In this document: positions 43,169-52,904 of the stretch, in pieces | Layout: the number at the start of each line of letters is the position of its first letter | Position numbering within the stretch: position 1 is the first letter of the stretch | Source: Laspinema sp963821735 | GTDB lineage: Bacteria; Cyanobacteriota; Cyanobacteriia; Cyanobacteriales; Laspinemataceae | Length of the DNA: 64,000 nt | Direction of reading: 5' to 3' | NCBI GenBank assembly: GCA_963821735.1 | Contig: CAWGFK010000055.1 | Span: forward strand, 434,001 to 498,000 | Notes under the pieces: model-generated | Told to the model about the DNA's origin: nothing | What the model saw: only the letters and a program-made list of their open reading frames with translations | Database searches by the model: none | Position numbers and translations under genes: made by a program

Positions 43169-45086
43169 ATGAGCAGTTCTGAGCCACTCTATTGTCCGAA
43201 TCCAACCTGTACCCAGCCCGAAAACCCTAGTAGGAAATCGGTTCTGTGATGCTTGTCAAACCCCCTTGCTGTATCGCTACTTGTGGGCGGTGGGTTCCGC
43301 AGCAGCCGGGTATCCCATTGGCGAACTCGTCGGCGATCGCTACCGGGTGGTGAGTCCCCAAATTTGGCTCGATACTCAACCCGCCTTGGCCCCCTTCGTT
43401 CCAGAGACATTACCCGAGGCGATTGTGGCCTACCTTAAATTATATCCCCATCGCCTTCATGTTCCCGAGGTCTATGGGTTTTGTCCCCTCGGCGAAGGAC
43501 CCAACGCCCCCAATCTGTTATTACTCGATAATGTCCCCGTCGATGGCAACACCGCCACCCTCTATCCGGGAATGTTGGAACTCTGGCCCCAGACTCCCCC
43601 AGTTCGCCAAGTCTATTGGTTATGGCAAATTCTGCAACTCTGGACGCCCTTACTCGAATTAGGCGTCGCCTCTAGCTTACTCAAAGCCGATAATATCCGG
43701 GTCCAGGGGTCACGAGTCTGGTTGCGAGAACTCTATGGGGATGCCAGTTTAATTACCCAACCGGATTTACAAGATTTAGGCTATCACTGGTTAACTTGGG
43801 CGGGAAAAGTGGCCGCCCCAGTCGGCGATCGCCTCCAAGAAATTGGCAAACAAATGCGCCGTCCCAATGCCGACATCCAGGCAGTCGCCCCCCAAGTTAA
43901 CCAACTCCTCCTCGAACTCACCGCCCAACTCCCCCTCCGTCTGCGCGTCGCCGGAGTCAGCGACTCAGGACCCAATCGCCACCATAACGAAGATTCCTGC
44001 TATCCCACCCTCAACGACATCGCCCAAACCGATAAACCCCATACCCATCCCCTCCTCAATCACTTAGCCGTAGTCTGTGATGGTGTCGGAGGACATGAAG
44101 GGGGGGAAGTCGCCAGTCAACTCGCCGTCCAAGCCCTCAAACTGCCCATCCAAGCCCTAATGCGGGAAATCGCCGAAGAACCCGGTCTCGCCATGCCCGA
44201 AGTCGTCAGCGAACAACTAGAGGCCATTCTGCGCGTCGTCAACAACACGATCGCCGCCCAAAATGACAAACAAGGACGGGCGTCCCGCCAGCGCATGGGG
44301 ACCACCCTAGTCATGACCCTGCAACTCCCCCAGAAAGTCACCACTCCCAAGGGTCAAGAATTTGCCAACGCCCATGAACTCTATGTCGTTCAGATTGGGG
44401 ACAGTCGCGCCTACTGGATTACTCCTAACTATTGTCAACAACTCACCGTAGATGATGATGTCGCCTCCCGAGAGGTCCGCCTCGGTCGCGCCCCTTATTC
44501 CCAATCCGTGCGAAGACGGGACGGAGGGGCGCTTACCCAAGCCCTCGGAACCCGGGAAGGGGACTTATTGCGGCCCCAGATTCAGCGCTTTGTCCTAGAA
44601 GAAGATGGGTTGCTACTCCTCTGTTCCGACGGATTAAGCGATAATGATCGCGTCGAGCAGTTTTGGTCTGATTGCGCCCATGACTTGTTTAGCGGGGCAA
44701 TTTCCGTCGAAACAGCGGCCCAATGGTGGGTAGACCTTGCCAATGAAAAGAACGGCCATGATAACGTTTCCGTCGTTCTCAGCTATTGCCGCATCTCCCC
44801 GGAAAAACTGGTCTTGTTCGACCCCAATCAACTCCCACCCACGGGATTATCTGAGGATGAACTTTCCGATGCATCTAAAGCCCTGCTTTATGAAGACGAA
44901 GACCCATCCGAGGGTCCTCGCCGCCGGTCCAAAGGCGATCGCACCGGATTAACTCTAGCCCAAACCATTGCCCTCCTAGTCGCTGTCACCCTAATCAGTG
45001 CAGCGATCGGTTTTGCCGCCTGGTGGCAAATCGACTCAGGAGGACTCACCCAACTCCGGGAAAGAATCTTCCAACAACAAGAATAA
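43169..45086 (+). CDS. PP2C-family Ser/Thr phosphatase with N-terminal zinc ribbon (frameshifted)
   Basis: A phosphatase of ~640 residues. The start at 43169 encodes SSSEPLYCPNPTCTQPENP, a zinc-ribbon half; the other half, VGNRFCDACQTPLLYRY, is in the next frame, joined after one base is removed near 43226-43230. The main frame then runs unbroken. A kinase-like region (VYWLWQILQLWTPLLELGVA) is followed by the PP2C domain with SDSGPNRHHNEDS, VVCDGVGGHEGGEVASQ, QIGDSRAYWI and LCSDGLSDN, which supply the metal-binding Asp residues. A C-terminal transmembrane helix (TIALLVAVTLISAAIGFAAW) anchors it. Role: reversal of Ser/Thr phosphorylation in signalling. Confidence 0.9.
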
Positions 45087-45091
45087 AACAC

Positions 45092-45235
45092 CCAATGTCA
45101 TGGGTCATGGGTCATGGGTTATTGGTCATTTGTCATTTGTCATTGGGATGAATGACCACCAAGGACCAGCCACCCAGGACCAACCACCCAGGACCAACCA
45201 CCCAGGACCAACCACCCAGGACCAAGGACCAAAGG
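45092..45235. repeat. Short tandem repeats (ATGGGTC- and ACCACCCAGGACCA-type)
   Basis: Two low-complexity blocks. First, CATGGGTCATGGGT and CATTTGTCATTTGTCATT. Second, four near-exact 14-base units of CACCCAGGACCAAC at 45172-45228. Such repeats are common in spacers of filamentous cyanobacteria and may vary in copy number. Confidence 0.85.
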
Positions 45236-45323
45236 GAAACGCTGTTTGATAAGATACTGAAACCCTGCACTTTTGGTCGGTGCAGTTGGCAAGAGAAGAG
45301 CACATTAGAATTAACAGAGATCT

Positions 45324-45548
45324 ATGAAAGTTGGCGATCGCGTCCGCATCACAAAGTCGGTTATCGTTTACCACAGTCCCGAACATCGCAATCAACCCTA
45401 CGATGTCAAGGGTCACGAAGGCGAAGTCATTGGCATTGTTACGGAATGGCAGGGAAGACCCGTCAGTGCTAATCTGCCGGTCTACGTTCAATTTGACAAA
45501 AAGTTTAAAGCCCATTTCCGCGAAGATGAGATAGAAGCCATTGAATAA
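45324..45548 (+). CDS. ftrV: Ferredoxin-thioredoxin reductase, variable chain
   Basis: A 74-residue FtrV. It has the barrel-like KVGDRVRITKSVIVYHSPEH, YDVKGHEGEVIGIVTEWQGR and VQFDKKFKAHFREDEIEAIE, diagnostic of the family. It shields and stabilises the iron-sulphur catalytic chain (FtrC), which transfers electrons from ferredoxin to thioredoxin under light control. FtrC is not adjacent, as is normal. This protein is specific to oxygenic phototrophs and thus strong evidence for a cyanobacterial host. Confidence 0.95.
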   Translation: MKVGDRVRITKSVIVYHSPEHRNQPYDVKGHEGEVIGIVTEWQGRPVSANLPVYVQFDKKFKAHFREDEIEAIE

Positions 45549-45627
45549 CATCTCAACTAACTCGGTGTGAACTCCGCTGAGTGATTAGCAATTAGCGGTC
45601 TTGCTAATTGCTAATTGAAAACATCCT

Positions 45628-45858
45628 CTATGATTTTCGTCGGGTAAACCAGCCGAGAATATTAATATCACCCCGCATTTTTTGAACCTCTTGGCGGTGA
45701 CGTTCTGCCGTCTGGTAGTACCACTGGCAATACCCCTCAAAGGCTTGACGATATTCTAGTTCGTGATAAAATTGCCGAGTAACTTGCGCTGATTCTAAAT
45801 TTTCAGCCACATCTTGGGGAATGGGCGCAATTTGAGGAAACTCGTTGGGAAGCATCAT
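45628..45858 (-). CDS. Small conserved hypothetical protein
   Basis: A 76-residue soluble helical protein, opening LPNEFPQIAPIPQDVAENLE and continuing ELEYRQAFEGYCQWYYQTAE, RHRQEVQKMRGDINILGWF. It is rich in Tyr, Glu and Arg. I recall similar short proteins in other cyanobacteria but no function. Convergent with ftrV. Two ATGs (45858 and 45855) are both possible starts. Confidence 0.6.
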   Translation of the reverse strand: MMLPNEFPQIAPIPQDVAENLESAQVTRQFYHELEYRQAFEGYCQWYYQTAERHRQEVQKMRGDINILGWFTRRKS

Positions 45859-45920
45859 AATTATTTCTACCTAAATCTTTTTTTTATCGCCCCAGGATTT
45901 GGTACAGTAAGGGTTAGAAA

Positions 45921-46111
45921 CCTAGCCCTGTCAAGGTGGTAAATTTAATGACCCCAAATCCTTATTTCTTGTAGGGGCCCGAGAGCGATCGCCTGTCCAA
46001 GAGGTAAATTTGATGACCCCTAATCATTGTTTCTTGTAGGGGCGTATTGCATACGCCCTGGGGCGCAAGCATTTACTCCGACAATCAATACACCTTGACA
46101 GGGCTAGGGTT
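45921..46111. repeat. Large palindromic repeat, 'TAGCCCTGTCAAGGTG' type, copy 2
   Basis: Outer arms CCTAGCCCTGTCAAGGTG (45921) and CACCTTGACAGGGCTAGG (46091). The interior carries two copies of GGTAAATTTRATGACCCC...TTTCTTGTAGGGG and a TGTAGGGGCGTATTGCATAC hairpin. Related to 13170-13312. Confidence 0.8.
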
Positions 46112-46183
46112 AGAAACCAGGTTTCTGTACAAAAATTTGGGTGATTAGCAACCAAATTAGGTGAAGAAACCTGGTTTCTTGTC
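46112..46183. repeat. AGAAACCGGGTTTCTT palindromic repeat, copy 5
   Basis: Arms AGAAACCAGGTTTCTG and AAGAAACCTGGTTTCTTG. Both carry matching compensatory changes (CCAGG / CCTGG for CCGGG), so the stem pairing is kept. It directly abuts the previous repeat. Confidence 0.85.
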
Positions 46184-46277
46184 CTAGGGGATCTAATACG
46201 GTTGCTTTTGATTCTAACATCTGCCTCTAAGGACCGGGAGGGGGGCAAATTTCGGCAATTCCTGACAATTGCCAGTC

Positions 46278-47072
46278 TTACAGCCAACCTCTGAGGCGAT
46301 AGATGATTGTGCCAATATATTCTTTTAGAGATTGGGTGGTTTGTTGCAGGCGATAGGCATCGGGGAGAATGTTCAGGGTGACGGATTGCCAGGATTCGGA
46401 GAGTTCGTCGAGTTCCTGTTGGGAGACGAGAAAATCCGTGGGTGCAGGAATGGCATCGATGCCTTGACGTTGGAAGATCCGCAGCGATCGCGGTATATGG
46501 GTGGCGGAGGTGACAAGTAAGACGCGCTTTTCAATATTTCGCGCTTCTAGGAGTTTGCGAACTTCCACCGCATTCTCATAAGTATTCAGGGAATTGGGTT
46601 CCAGGAGAATTGCGGAAGGGGGGACCCCCATTGCGGCTACAATTTGGGCCATATCTTCGGCTTCCGGGGGTCCTCCACCTTTCCATTCAATGCGACCCCC
46701 GGAGAGAATGACGATAGGTGCTTTTCCTTGGTTGTAGAGTTCGGCCCCATAAAGGACGCGATCGCCCGCTTCACTGACATCCACCCAGGGACGAGGGTAA
46801 ATTTCCGGTTTGATGCCGCCACCTAAAACAACAATTGCTGCTGCATTGGGGAGTTCCCCAGAGGGTAAATGCTGCCATTCCAGGGATTGGGCGATGCCGT
46901 TGGCAACCCATCCATTACTACTCAAAAGCAAGATTCCCAATGCGGAGGCGATCGCCACAGATGCCCATTTAGGTCGTCTCCATAGGGTTACTAATGCCAC
47001 CAGCATCAATAAGCAACTGAGTCCGAGGGGGTAAATGAAGACGGGAAGCAGCTTGGAAAGAAATAAAAACAT
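46278..47072 (-). CDS. YdcF family protein (DUF218, SanA/ElyC-like)
   Basis: A 264-residue protein with two N-terminal membrane helices (LLPVFIYPLGLSCLLMLVAL and WASVAIASALGILLLSSNG) and a DUF218 domain outside the cytoplasm: AAIVVLGGGIKPE, RVLYGAELYNQGKAPIVILS, EDMAQIVAAMGVPPSAILLE, STNTYENA-like SLNTYENAVEVRKLLEA, and VLLVTSATHIPRSLRIFQRQ. ElyC/SanA members affect envelope and peptidoglycan precursor handling; a specific reaction is not known. The ATG at 47072 is chosen over a TTG three codons earlier. Confidence 0.88.
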   Translation of the reverse strand: MFLFLSKLLPVFIYPLGLSCLLMLVALVTLWRRPKWASVAIASALGILLLSSNGWVANGIAQSLEWQHLPSGELPNAAAIVVLGGGIKPEIYPRPWVDVSEAGDRVLYGAELYNQGKAPIVILSGGRIEWKGGGPPEAEDMAQIVAAMGVPPSAILLEPNSLNTYENAVEVRKLLEARNIEKRVLLVTSATHIPRSLRIFQRQGIDAIPAPTDFLVSQQELDELSESWQSVTLNILPDAYRLQQTTQSLKEYIGTIIYRLRGWL

Positions 47073-47413
47073 TCTAGTCAAACCAACAGGTCAAGCGGGA
47101 ACTCTTAGAATAGGGTAGCACCAACCGTCTCTCCCCTTCTGACTCAGGGAGTGTGACTGAACCCCCTTTCAGGTTCCCAGGCGACTGTCCTGAATCCAGG
47201 GAGGAGTTCTTCGGCATCAAAACTAATGGAGAGGCGATTGGCAAGTTGTCTTTTGGTTCTGCTATACCCGGGTTAATCTCTCAAAGCGCCTTGCCTGTGA
47301 GTCAACCGGGGGCGGTCCTACTGCGATCGTCTGCTGCGATCGGAAATCGACCTCATCCCTAGATTAAGGGCTCGTATATTTCCCTTTATTTTTATTTTTT
47401 GTTCAAAAAAAAG
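47073..47413. other. Divergent spacer
   Basis: Holds promoters for the YdcF gene and the multi-sensor kinase. No gene supported; a T-rich run directly precedes the kinase start. Confidence 0.35.
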
Positions 47414-50400
47414 ATGAAGTTACAAACAAAATTGGTTTCCAGTTTTTTGGGGTTAACCGCCGTTGTTGCTCTCCTGGGTATTACTCATGTCAGTTCTAAT
47501 CAACAAATCAATAAAAAACTTGAGACTATTACTACCCGAAAAGTACCCCAAATAGTTGCTTTAGAGGAAATTAAAGTCACTTCGTTGCGGATGATCACTG
47601 AAGTCACTTCCTACGCTTTACTCCAATCCGAACTAGAGGGGGTGGGTGAAAACCCCAACAATGCCCCACCTAGTTTTGTAGAGGGAGAACCCGAGGAATA
47701 TCAACAAGCCTCTGAAACTCTACAAACATGGCTCGTTCAATTAGACCAGGTAACCCCCAACAGTGGCGAAGAGCGAGAGTTTCTAGAAGAGGTGACTCAA
47801 CTCACGCAAGAAATTGACCGACTTGCTCAAGAAATTATTGAATTAAAATCTCAAAATGCCAACGCTTCCACTTTTAATTTGTATCAACAACTAGAAGAAT
47901 TAGAAAATGTTTTTATTGAGAAAATAAGCTATAAAATTTCTCAGTCTATTTATGAAATGGAACAAGAAAAGGGGCGGATTGTAAGTCAGACCCATCAAGC
48001 TAACTTGGTAGATTTAATTTTAATTATTTTAATCGCCCTTTTAGCCATTAGCTTGGGACTCCTCCTAGCCGAGAATATTGCTAAACCGATTATTAAACTC
48101 AAAAATGCAGCGATCGCCATTGGACAAGGTAAATTAGATGTCCGGGTTCAGATCAACAGTAGTAGCGAAATTGGCATTTTAGCCGATGCCTTTAATAGCA
48201 TGGCAGAAGAACTTACCAAAAAAACTGTATCCAAGCACTATGTTGATAATATTTTTAAATCCCTCCTGGATGCTTTAATTGTCTTGAACCCCGATGGCAC
48301 AATTCGGGACTTTAATTTTGCCACTTTATTCTTGCTTGGTTATGAAGACGATACAGAACTGTTAGGGAGGTCTATTAGCACCCTTTTAAAAGACCAAATT
48401 ACTTATGATGAATTGGCGACTCAAGCCGGAATTGCCAATAGCTTAATCGGTCGCCGGGAAGTGGAGTTTTTGAGTAAAGATGGACAGACTATCCCCGTTT
48501 ATTTTTCCGCCTCGGTGATGCGAGAAGAAGAGGGTTCTATTGAGGCGATCGTCTGTTTAGCTCAGGATATTCGAGAACGAAAACGCGCCGAAGCGGCTCT
48601 GAAAGAAAGTGAACATCGTTATCATACCTTAGCATCGATTTCCCCAGTGGGCATCTTTCGGATGAATCAAAAAGGTCAGTTTTTGTACTTGAATGACCGC
48701 TTATCTCAAATTACCGGCCTCAGCGAGAATCAAGCTAAAACCGGAGATTGGTTTGAGGCGATTCATCCGGGCGATCGCTCTCGGGTGTTCCAAGAATGGA
48801 ATCAGTCTGTAAAAGAACAATTACCCTTCCAATCGGAGTTTCGGTTTTTACATGAAAATGGCACCGAACGATGGGTTTGGGGCCAAGCTGTCTGCCAAAG
48901 TGAAAAAGACTGCAACGGTATTGATTATGTGGGAACCATTGCCGACATCACCGAACGCAAGCGCATGGAGGAGGCCCTACAAAAAGCCAATGACGAATTA
49001 GAAACTCGGGTCCAAAATCGGACCTTCGAGTTAAGGCAAGCCTTGGAACAATTGCAACGGGAATCCCTGGAACGGCAGTTAGTCGCTGAAGCATTACATC
49101 AAAGTCAAGAACGCCTCAACGGCATCTTACAGTCCATCGATGATGTCGTCTGGTCCGTTTCCGGAACAACTTTAGAAATCCTCTATTTGAGTCCGGCAGT
49201 GGAAACAATCTATCACAGACCTTCCTCAACATTTTTTGAAAACTTTAATCTCTGGCAGGAAGTGGTTTATCCCAAGGATCGGTCCGTGGTAGATCTAGCC
49301 TTTAAAACTAGCGTAGAAACCGGCAGTACCGATTTGGAATATCGGATTGTGAGACCCTCGGGAGAGGTCCGATGGTTGCGGCAACGCACCCGGGTAGTGC
49401 GCGACGCGCAGGGGAATCCCCTCCGGATCGATGGCATCGCCAGCGATATCACTGATCGCAAACAAGCCGAGGCCAAATTACGCAAATCGGAATTACGCTA
49501 TCGGAAACTCGCCAAACAAGAAGCCTTAATTAACCGCCTCACGGACCAAATTCGCAACTCCTTAGAAATTGATACCATTCTGGAAACTGCCGTGAGTGAA
49601 ATCCGGTCCTTGTTGCAAGTTGATCGCTGTTTGTTTATCTGGTATCGTCCCCAAGGGTTGGGAAACCCCAACAGTTCTCACAATGGCGCAATTCCTACCC
49701 TGTCCCCTTGCTGGGAAGTGGTCAAAGAATCCCATACCCCAGACTTAACCAGCCTTTTAGGGTACTATCCCACGGATCCCCAGAGTTGCCTGATGGCTAA
49801 ACTGTTGAATCGGGAAACCATTCGGGTAGATGATGTGAGGCAAACCCAGAATTCCGACTACCAGAACTTACAAACCGCATGGGGTTATCAAGCCTTTGTG
49901 GCATTACCGATTCAAACCCTGAATGGGGAAATTGGCTTAGTCAGTTGTGGTCACTGTCAGGGTCCTCGGCGATGGAGCGATCGCGAAGTGTTACTCCTCA
50001 AAGCGATCGCCAATCAAGTCGCGATCGCCATTTCCCAAGCGGAACTATACACCCGCGCCACCGACTCCGCCCGCCATGCCCGAGAAAAAGCCCAACAACT
50101 CCAACACACCTTACGAGAACTGCAAAAAACCCAAACCCAACTCATCCAAACGGAAAAAATGTCCAGCCTCGGTCAAATGGTCGCCGGAGTCGCCCACGAA
50201 ATCAATAATCCCGTTAGCTTCATCTATGGCAATATCGAACCCGCCCACGAATATATTCACAATTTACTTCATTTATTAGAGTTATATCAAACCCACTATG
50301 CAGAACCTGTCCCCGAAATCCAAGAAGTCATCGAAGAAATCGATTTAGAATTTATCATTGATGACCTCCCCAAACTGTTATCTTCCATGAAAGTCGGAGC

Positions 50401-51040
50401 CAACCGCATCCGCGAAATTGTCCTATCTTTGAGAAACTTCTCCCGCTTAGATGAATCTCAAATGAAATCGGTTAACCTCCATGAAGGCATCGATAGCACC
50501 CTCTTGATTTTACAAAATCGCCTCAAAGCTAAACCGGGACGAGGTGAAATTAAAATTATTAAAGAGTACGATCCATTGCCCCTAGTTGAATGCTATGGGG
50601 GCGAACTGAATCAAGTCTTTATGAACCTCCTGAGTAATGCGATCGATGCTTTAGAACGACCCCTACAAAAAAACAACTCAAAACAAAATACAGCCCTTGT
50701 ACCCAATGTCACCCAGACCGAAGCCGATGCAGCCATAGCCCCCGCAAATTATGCTCCTTACATCCGAATTCAAACAACCCGCAAGGGGATAAACGAAATT
50801 GAAATCAGAATTTCCGACAACGGCACCGGCATGACTGAGCAAGTCAGACAAAGAATATTTGACCCATTTTTTACCACCAAACCCGTCGGTGCAGGAACCG
50901 GCTTAGGCTTATCCATCAGCTATCAAATCATCGTCGAAAAACATCGCGGAAAACTCGAATGCGTTTCCACCCCCGGAAGGGGAACGGAATTTTTAATTTC
51001 TTTACCTATTCATCCGGTGCAGTCTATGGGTAAAGGATGA
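47414..51040 (+). CDS. Multi-sensor hybrid-type histidine kinase (HAMP, PAS, GAF, HisKA)
   Basis: A ~1208-residue sensor kinase. Order: transmembrane helix (FLGLTAVVALLGITHVSSNQ); periplasmic four-helix-like domain; second transmembrane helix (LVDLILIILIALLAISLGLL); HAMP (NIAKPIIKLKNAAIAIGQGK); PAS domains near residues 290-400, 400-520 and 580-690, each ending in a PAC-type phrase such as DITERKRMEEALQKANDELE; a GAF domain (VGEIRSLL-like VSEIRSLLQVDRCLFIWY to IANQVAIAISQAELY); HisKA with phospho-His in GVAHEINNPVSFIYG; and HATPase with FMNLLSNAIDA, RISDNGTGM and GAGTGLGLSISYQII. It has no receiver domain. The ligand is unknown. The TTG at 47399 is an alternative start. Confidence 0.92.
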   Translation: MKLQTKLVSSFLGLTAVVALLGITHVSSNQQINKKLETITTRKVPQIVALEEIKVTSLRMITEVTSYALLQSELEGVGENPNNAPPSFVEGEPEEYQQASETLQTWLVQLDQVTPNSGEEREFLEEVTQLTQEIDRLAQEIIELKSQNANASTFNLYQQLEELENVFIEKISYKISQSIYEMEQEKGRIVSQTHQANLVDLILIILIALLAISLGLLLAENIAKPIIKLKNAAIAIGQGKLDVRVQINSSSEIGILADAFNSMAEELTKKTVSKHYVDNIFKSLLDALIVLNPDGTIRDFNFATLFLLGYEDDTELLGRSISTLLKDQITYDELATQAGIANSLIGRREVEFLSKDGQTIPVYFSASVMREEEGSIEAIVCLAQDIRERKRAEAALKESEHRYHTLASISPVGIFRMNQKGQFLYLNDRLSQITGLSENQAKTGDWFEAIHPGDRSRVFQEWNQSVKEQLPFQSEFRFLHENGTERWVWGQAVCQSEKDCNGIDYVGTIADITERKRMEEALQKANDELETRVQNRTFELRQALEQLQRESLERQLVAEALHQSQERLNGILQSIDDVVWSVSGTTLEILYLSPAVETIYHRPSSTFFENFNLWQEVVYPKDRSVVDLAFKTSVETGSTDLEYRIVRPSGEVRWLRQRTRVVRDAQGNPLRIDGIASDITDRKQAEAKLRKSELRYRKLAKQEALINRLTDQIRNSLEIDTILETAVSEIRSLLQVDRCLFIWYRPQGLGNPNSSHNGAIPTLSPCWEVVKESHTPDLTSLLGYYPTDPQSCLMAKLLNRETIRVDDVRQTQNSDYQNLQTAWGYQAFVALPIQTLNGEIGLVSCGHCQGPRRWSDREVLLLKAIANQVAIAISQAELYTRATDSARHAREKAQQLQHTLRELQKTQTQLIQTEKMSSLGQMVAGVAHEINNPVSFIYGNIEPAHEYIHNLLHLLELYQTHYAEPVPEIQEVIEEIDLEFIIDDLPKLLSSMKVGANRIREIVLSLRNFSRLDESQMKSVNLHEGIDSTLLILQNRLKAKPGRGEIKIIKEYDPLPLVECYGGELNQVFMNLLSNAIDALERPLQKNNSKQNTALVPNVTQTEADAAIAPANYAPYIRIQTTRKGINEIEIRISDNGTGMTEQVRQRIFDPFFTTKPVGAGTGLGLSISYQIIVEKHRGKLECVSTPGRGTEFLISLPIHPVQSMGKG

Positions 51041-51205
51041 CTTTATTTTCTGCAAATTACAGCAATTCGCACTTTTTGAGTCCATTTTTTGTGAATTATT
51101 TGCCTGATTTTCTATGTTTGTACTAAAAAATAGTCCGGAGAGGAAACTTGCAATTCACTCAGGGTTAAATTATGATAAACTCTGTTGATATGAGGAAAAT
51201 TAGAA

Positions 51206-51967
51206 ATGGATTTTAAATCTCCCCAATTCAGTAAACAAGTTTCTTTTGTGCGGGATAAAGCCTCCAGAATTCAACGAGTCATCACCCTGGCGATCGCCGT
51301 TGGGATTACCCTAGGCTGTACCCAACCCTTGCGATCGGCACAGACAGAAGTCACTTCCACAGCCTCCGTAGTTTCTACCGACTCAGAATTATTCCCAGTT
51401 TCAGAAGATATCCCGATTTCCCCCGATTCCATCACCTCCGTCCCCTCCCCTGACGAAACCCCGGTGGCACAAAGCGAAGTCGAAATGATGCGCTTAGAAG
51501 CCCTCGAAACCGCAATCTTTGATGAAAATTTCACCCCCCTCACCAGCTATTGTCGCATGGGACAATGCCTGGAGACTTACTATACGTTTACCTACTTAGA
51601 GCAAGAATCTAACGGCGAACGACTTTACGACACCGAAATCTTAACCCACAAAGTCCCCCTCGGTGAAACCGTCGGCGAATGGATATTACAGCCCGCTTCC
51701 ACCAAAGTTTTATGCTCGACCCAACGTCCAATGGTGGTGTTTTCCGATGGGAATCAATACACCATTAACAACCTCAGTCCAGGTAATCCGCCCGGTGGTG
51801 TGTTCATGGAATCCGATGCCCTATACTGGGCAATTTGTCACGATATTAACATCACAGAATATTCTAAAAATCAGTCAAGAAGTGACAAAGCTCTAGAGTT
51901 AGGGTATAGCCTAGACTTGAACCTCTCCCAAACGAACCAACCTTTCCTTAACTTAATGGATAATTAA
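51206..51967 (+). CDS. Putative lipoprotein, unknown family
   Basis: A 253-residue exported protein. The signal segment RVITLAIAVGITLGC ends in a lipobox-like Cys, then a Ser/Thr/Pro-rich linker (TEVTSTASVVSTDSELFPVS) and a compact domain with YCRMGQCLETYYTFTYLEQE, KVPLGETVGEWILQPASTKV, VVFSDGNQYTINNLSPGNPP and ALYWAICHDINI, holding four Cys that may form disulphides. I recognise no family. The ATG follows TGAGGAAAATTAGAA. The next gene, also exported, is 145 bases downstream. Confidence 0.55.
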   Translation: MDFKSPQFSKQVSFVRDKASRIQRVITLAIAVGITLGCTQPLRSAQTEVTSTASVVSTDSELFPVSEDIPISPDSITSVPSPDETPVAQSEVEMMRLEALETAIFDENFTPLTSYCRMGQCLETYYTFTYLEQESNGERLYDTEILTHKVPLGETVGEWILQPASTKVLCSTQRPMVVFSDGNQYTINNLSPGNPPGGVFMESDALYWAICHDINITEYSKNQSRSDKALELGYSLDLNLSQTNQPFLNLMDN

Positions 51968-52112
51968 TCCTGCATCACCAGAACCCTCAAGTTTTGCCAT
52001 GACCTCGCTATTCTTTATTGGGGCAATTGATAAACTGCCCTGACTGCTCAAATTTCAACTCTCAAATTTGGAGAACTTACAGACGACTCATTAACCAGAA
52101 GGAGTGAGAAAA

Positions 52113-52862
52113 ATGATGACCAAAACATTAAAATATGGAATTACCATTTGTATTGGATTGATGTTGGGCGCAGTTGCCGAATTAAGTTGGGCAAAAAACC
52201 CTTCTTCCAGTCTTCCTTCATCCGATTTGGCCTCTTCTTACCTGGCTCAATCCGTTGAAATGGGTTTATTGACGACAACTCAAGGGACTCAAATTAATAT
52301 TCGGAGTGGTCCGGGAATAGAACATCGTTCGCTGCACTATGGAGTAGTTGGCGATCGCGTCGAAATTTTAGACTCACAACGGGAAAATACCTCCGACATT
52401 TACAGCCGTCGCTGGCATCGAGTTCGCTTTGTTGAATCCGGCGCAGTCGGTTGGATCCGAGGGGATTTTCTTATTCAAACCCAAGACTCCGTGAGTAATG
52501 CTTGCCATCAAAGTTTATCCCAAACCAAAAATAACATCAACAACATCAGAAATGCTTTTTTATACGGAATAAAAGTCGAAAATAACCCCTTGTCTCCTGT
52601 CCGAGGGAAACCCAATGAACTGGTCCTGATTGTCGGTGGCCCCGGAGAAGATACCATTCTCTCTTCCGGGGAGTTAATGCAAACTATCAGTGAACAGTTA
52701 ATTCAGAATTGTGGAACCGTAAGTTCTGTCAAAATTGCCTCGAATAACTCCGGATGGCATCACGTTTTTGGCTTGATTAATGATCGGGTTCAACCCTTTG
52801 AGTGCGTTGATACTGGACCGGGTAATCAACTGCGCTGGGGCCAATATTTTTGTGGGCTTTGA
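52113..52862 (+). CDS. Exported SH3-domain protein
   Basis: A 249-residue exported protein with a signal peptide (GITICIGLMLGAVAELSWA) and a bacterial SH3 domain around residues 56-125: TTTQGTQINIRSGPGIEHRS, YGVVGDRVEILDSQ, WHRVRFVESGAVGWIRGDFL. Such domains bind peptidoglycan or cell-surface partners. The C-terminal part (SPVRGKPNELVLIVGGPGED to the final WGQYFCGL) is not assigned. AAGGAGTGAGAAAA precedes the ATG at 52113. It may form a unit with the preceding lipoprotein gene. Confidence 0.75.
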   Translation: MMTKTLKYGITICIGLMLGAVAELSWAKNPSSSLPSSDLASSYLAQSVEMGLLTTTQGTQINIRSGPGIEHRSLHYGVVGDRVEILDSQRENTSDIYSRRWHRVRFVESGAVGWIRGDFLIQTQDSVSNACHQSLSQTKNNINNIRNAFLYGIKVENNPLSPVRGKPNELVLIVGGPGEDTILSSGELMQTISEQLIQNCGTVSSVKIASNNSGWHHVFGLINDRVQPFECVDTGPGNQLRWGQYFCGL

Positions 52863-52904
52863 ATCCCGCTCAACTGGACAATTCTATCCCCCGTTCTTTC
52901 CTAT

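Noticed and set aside
45126..45551. 141-codon minus-strand open frame over ftrV
   Set aside because: It reads the tandem CCACCCAGGACCAA repeats as a run of repeated VLGGWSWVAGP words and opposes the well-supported ftrV.
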